Source: an uncultured Caulobacter sp.
GTDB lineage: Bacteria > Pseudomonadota > Alphaproteobacteria > Caulobacterales > Caulobacteraceae
Direction of reading: 5' to 3'
Length of the DNA: 6,461 bases
Assembly (NCBI GenBank): GCA_937991555.1
Contig: CALKHU010000058.1
Span: 1 to 6,461 of the forward strand
A model generated the notes under the pieces. The model was not told where the DNA came from, did not search any database, and worked only from the letters and a program-made list of their open reading frames with translations. Shown one piece after another: positions 5,395 to 6,461 of the stretch. A program made the translations under genes and the position numbers. The first letter of the stretch is position 1. Every line of letters begins with the position of its first letter.

Positions 5395-6461
5395 TCCGCA
5401 GCGCCATCGTCCTGTTCATCGTCGCCGCCTTCGCCGTCGCGGCGCTGGCCCTCGGCGGCGACGCGGGATCGGCGCGGCTGCTGTGGTTCGGCTGGCAGAT
5501 GGACATGACGGCGGCCGCCGCCGCACTTCTGGTGCTGTTCGTCTCGCTGCTGGCGACGATCTTCTGGAGCGTGCTGAAGTGGGTGCTGGAGGCGCCGCAG
5601 CGGGCCGCCCGGGCCCGCGCCGAATCGCGCCGCAAGCAGGGGCAGGAGGCGCTGGCCCGCGGCTTCCTCGCGGCGGCGGCCGGAGACGGTTCCGAGGCCC
5701 GGCGCCTGGCCCAGAAGGCCGCCGACCTGGCCGACGACTCGCCGGCCCTGGTCCGGGTGCTGGCGGCGCAGGCGGCCGAGGCGGCGGGCGACCTGCCGGC
5801 GGCCAAGGCGGCCTATTCGGCGATGCTCGGCTTTCCCGACATGCGCCTGGCCGGGCTCAAGGGCCTGATGCAGACCGCCCTCGCCGAGGGCGACCGCGCG
5901 GCCGCCATCCGCCACGCCCAGAGCGCCTACGGCCAGGCCAAGACCGCGCGCTGGGCCTGGCGCGCCCTGCTCGAGGAGCGGCTGGAAGCCGGCGACTGGG
6001 CGGCGGCGCTGGATCTCGTCAGCGGCGCCCAGGACCGCAAGATCGTCTCGCCGATCGTCGCCGACCGCACGCGCGCGGCGCTGCTGGCGGCGTCGGCGGC
6101 CAGTTTCGAGCAGGACCCGCAGGAGAAGCTGCGCGCCCAGGCCGTCGACTTCGCGCTGCAGTCGGCCAGGCTGAAGCCCGACTTCGCGCCCGGCGTGGTC
6201 ATGGCCGCCCGGCTGCTGGCCGCCGACGGCAAGGCGGGCCGCGCCGCCGGCCTGATCGAGGCCGCCTGGAAGGCGCGGCCCCACCCGGCGCTCTGGCTGG
6301 CCTATCGCGACCTGCGCACGGCCGAGACGCCGCGCGAGCGGGCCCGCCGGCTGGCAGGCCTCGCGGCCCTCAACCCCGACGATCGCGAGAGCCGTATCCT
6401 CACGGTCGAGCAGGCGCTGGTCGCCGGCGAGGTGGGCGCCGCCCGCGAGGCCGCCCGCGCG
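5391..6461 (+). CDS. HemY N-terminal domain protein with TPR-like repeats, partial (C-terminus beyond right edge)
   Basis: The frame opened by ATG 5391-5393 stays open for 357 codons to the window edge. The protein starts with two transmembrane segments, about residues 1-23 (MIRSAIVLFIVAAFAVAALA) and 41-66 (ending IFWSVLKWVL), joined by a loop containing WFGWQMDM. This is the hallmark of the HemY N-terminal domain. A basic amphipathic stretch follows (about 69-84), then alpha-helical repeats of TPR type with repeated Ala-Gly-Asp turns (about 85-357), such as AAGDLPAAKAAY and EAGDWAAALDLV. It should be an inner-membrane protein with its repeat domain on one face, acting as a scaffold. A link to late haem synthesis is suggested by gene order in many proteobacteria, but no enzymatic role is established. 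It is not the Gram-positive HemY oxidase. Its start overlaps the Mic60-like stop (ATGA). Confidence 0.9.
   Translation, partial: MIRSAIVLFIVAAFAVAALALGGDAGSARLLWFGWQMDMTAAAAALLVLFVSLLATIFWSVLKWVLEAPQRAARARAESRRKQGQEALARGFLAAAAGDGSEARRLAQKAADLADDSPALVRVLAAQAAEAAGDLPAAKAAYSAMLGFPDMRLAGLKGLMQTALAEGDRAAAIRHAQSAYGQAKTARWAWRALLEERLEAGDWAAALDLVSGAQDRKIVSPIVADRTRAALLAASAASFEQDPQEKLRAQAVDFALQSARLKPDFAPGVVMAARLLAADGKAGRAAGLIEAAWKARPHPALWLAYRDLRTAETPRERARRLAGLAALNPDDRESRILTVEQALVAGEVGAAREAARA

Noticed and set aside
4578..6284. A 568-codon open frame on the minus strand
   Set aside because: It lies fully antisense to the Mic60-like and HemY genes. Its translation is a low-complexity mix of Arg, Gly, Ala and Gln with no domain, as expected when the stop-poor opposite strand of very GC-rich genes is read.
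1..6461. CRISPR arrays, tRNA or rRNA genes, insertion sequences, phage genes, defence or biosynthetic systems
   Set aside because: No repeat-spacer pattern, no tRNA-like arms, no transposase or integrase motifs and no terminal repeats were seen. Coding is continuous with housekeeping genes.

Overview
The window is very GC-rich DNA from what is most likely an alphaproteobacterium, probably of the Caulobacterales (Caulobacter/Phenylobacterium type). The evidence is the dense high-GC coding, the hemC-hemD-Mic60-like-HemY order, and a promoter spacer that fits the Caulobacter housekeeping consensus. Genus-level placement is inference. It reads as ordinary, compact chromosome: no mobile element, CRISPR array, tRNA or rRNA was seen.

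Two divergent gene strings leave a 72-bp intergenic region (2718-2789). The leftward (minus-strand) string is tsaD (t6A tRNA modification), gpsA (glycerol-3-phosphate dehydrogenase), a small YciI-family protein, and a small Rieske [2Fe-2S] protein that runs off the left edge. tsaD and gpsA overlap by ATGA. yciI and the Rieske gene overlap by CTGA, and the Rieske gene seems to start at the rare codon CTG.

The rightward (plus-strand) string is hemC, hemD, a membrane-anchored Mic60/mitofilin-like protein (COG4223 type) and a HemY N-terminal-type TPR membrane protein that runs off the right edge. hemD/Mic60-like and Mic60-like/hemY each overlap by ATGA, which suggests translational coupling. HemC and HemD make uroporphyrinogen III from porphobilinogen. 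The two membrane proteins are conserved companions of these genes in many proteobacteria, and their link to tetrapyrrole synthesis rests mainly on that neighbourhood.

The intergenic region holds a palindromic CTATAG that can act as a -10 element on either strand. It is framed by a perfect 7-bp inverted repeat and sits beside a tandem GTTGCGG repeat. No wholly new system is evident. The points most worth a second look are the CTG start, the compact divergent promoter with its dyad, a possible internal promoter at the end of hemD, and the short bacterial Mic60-like protein.
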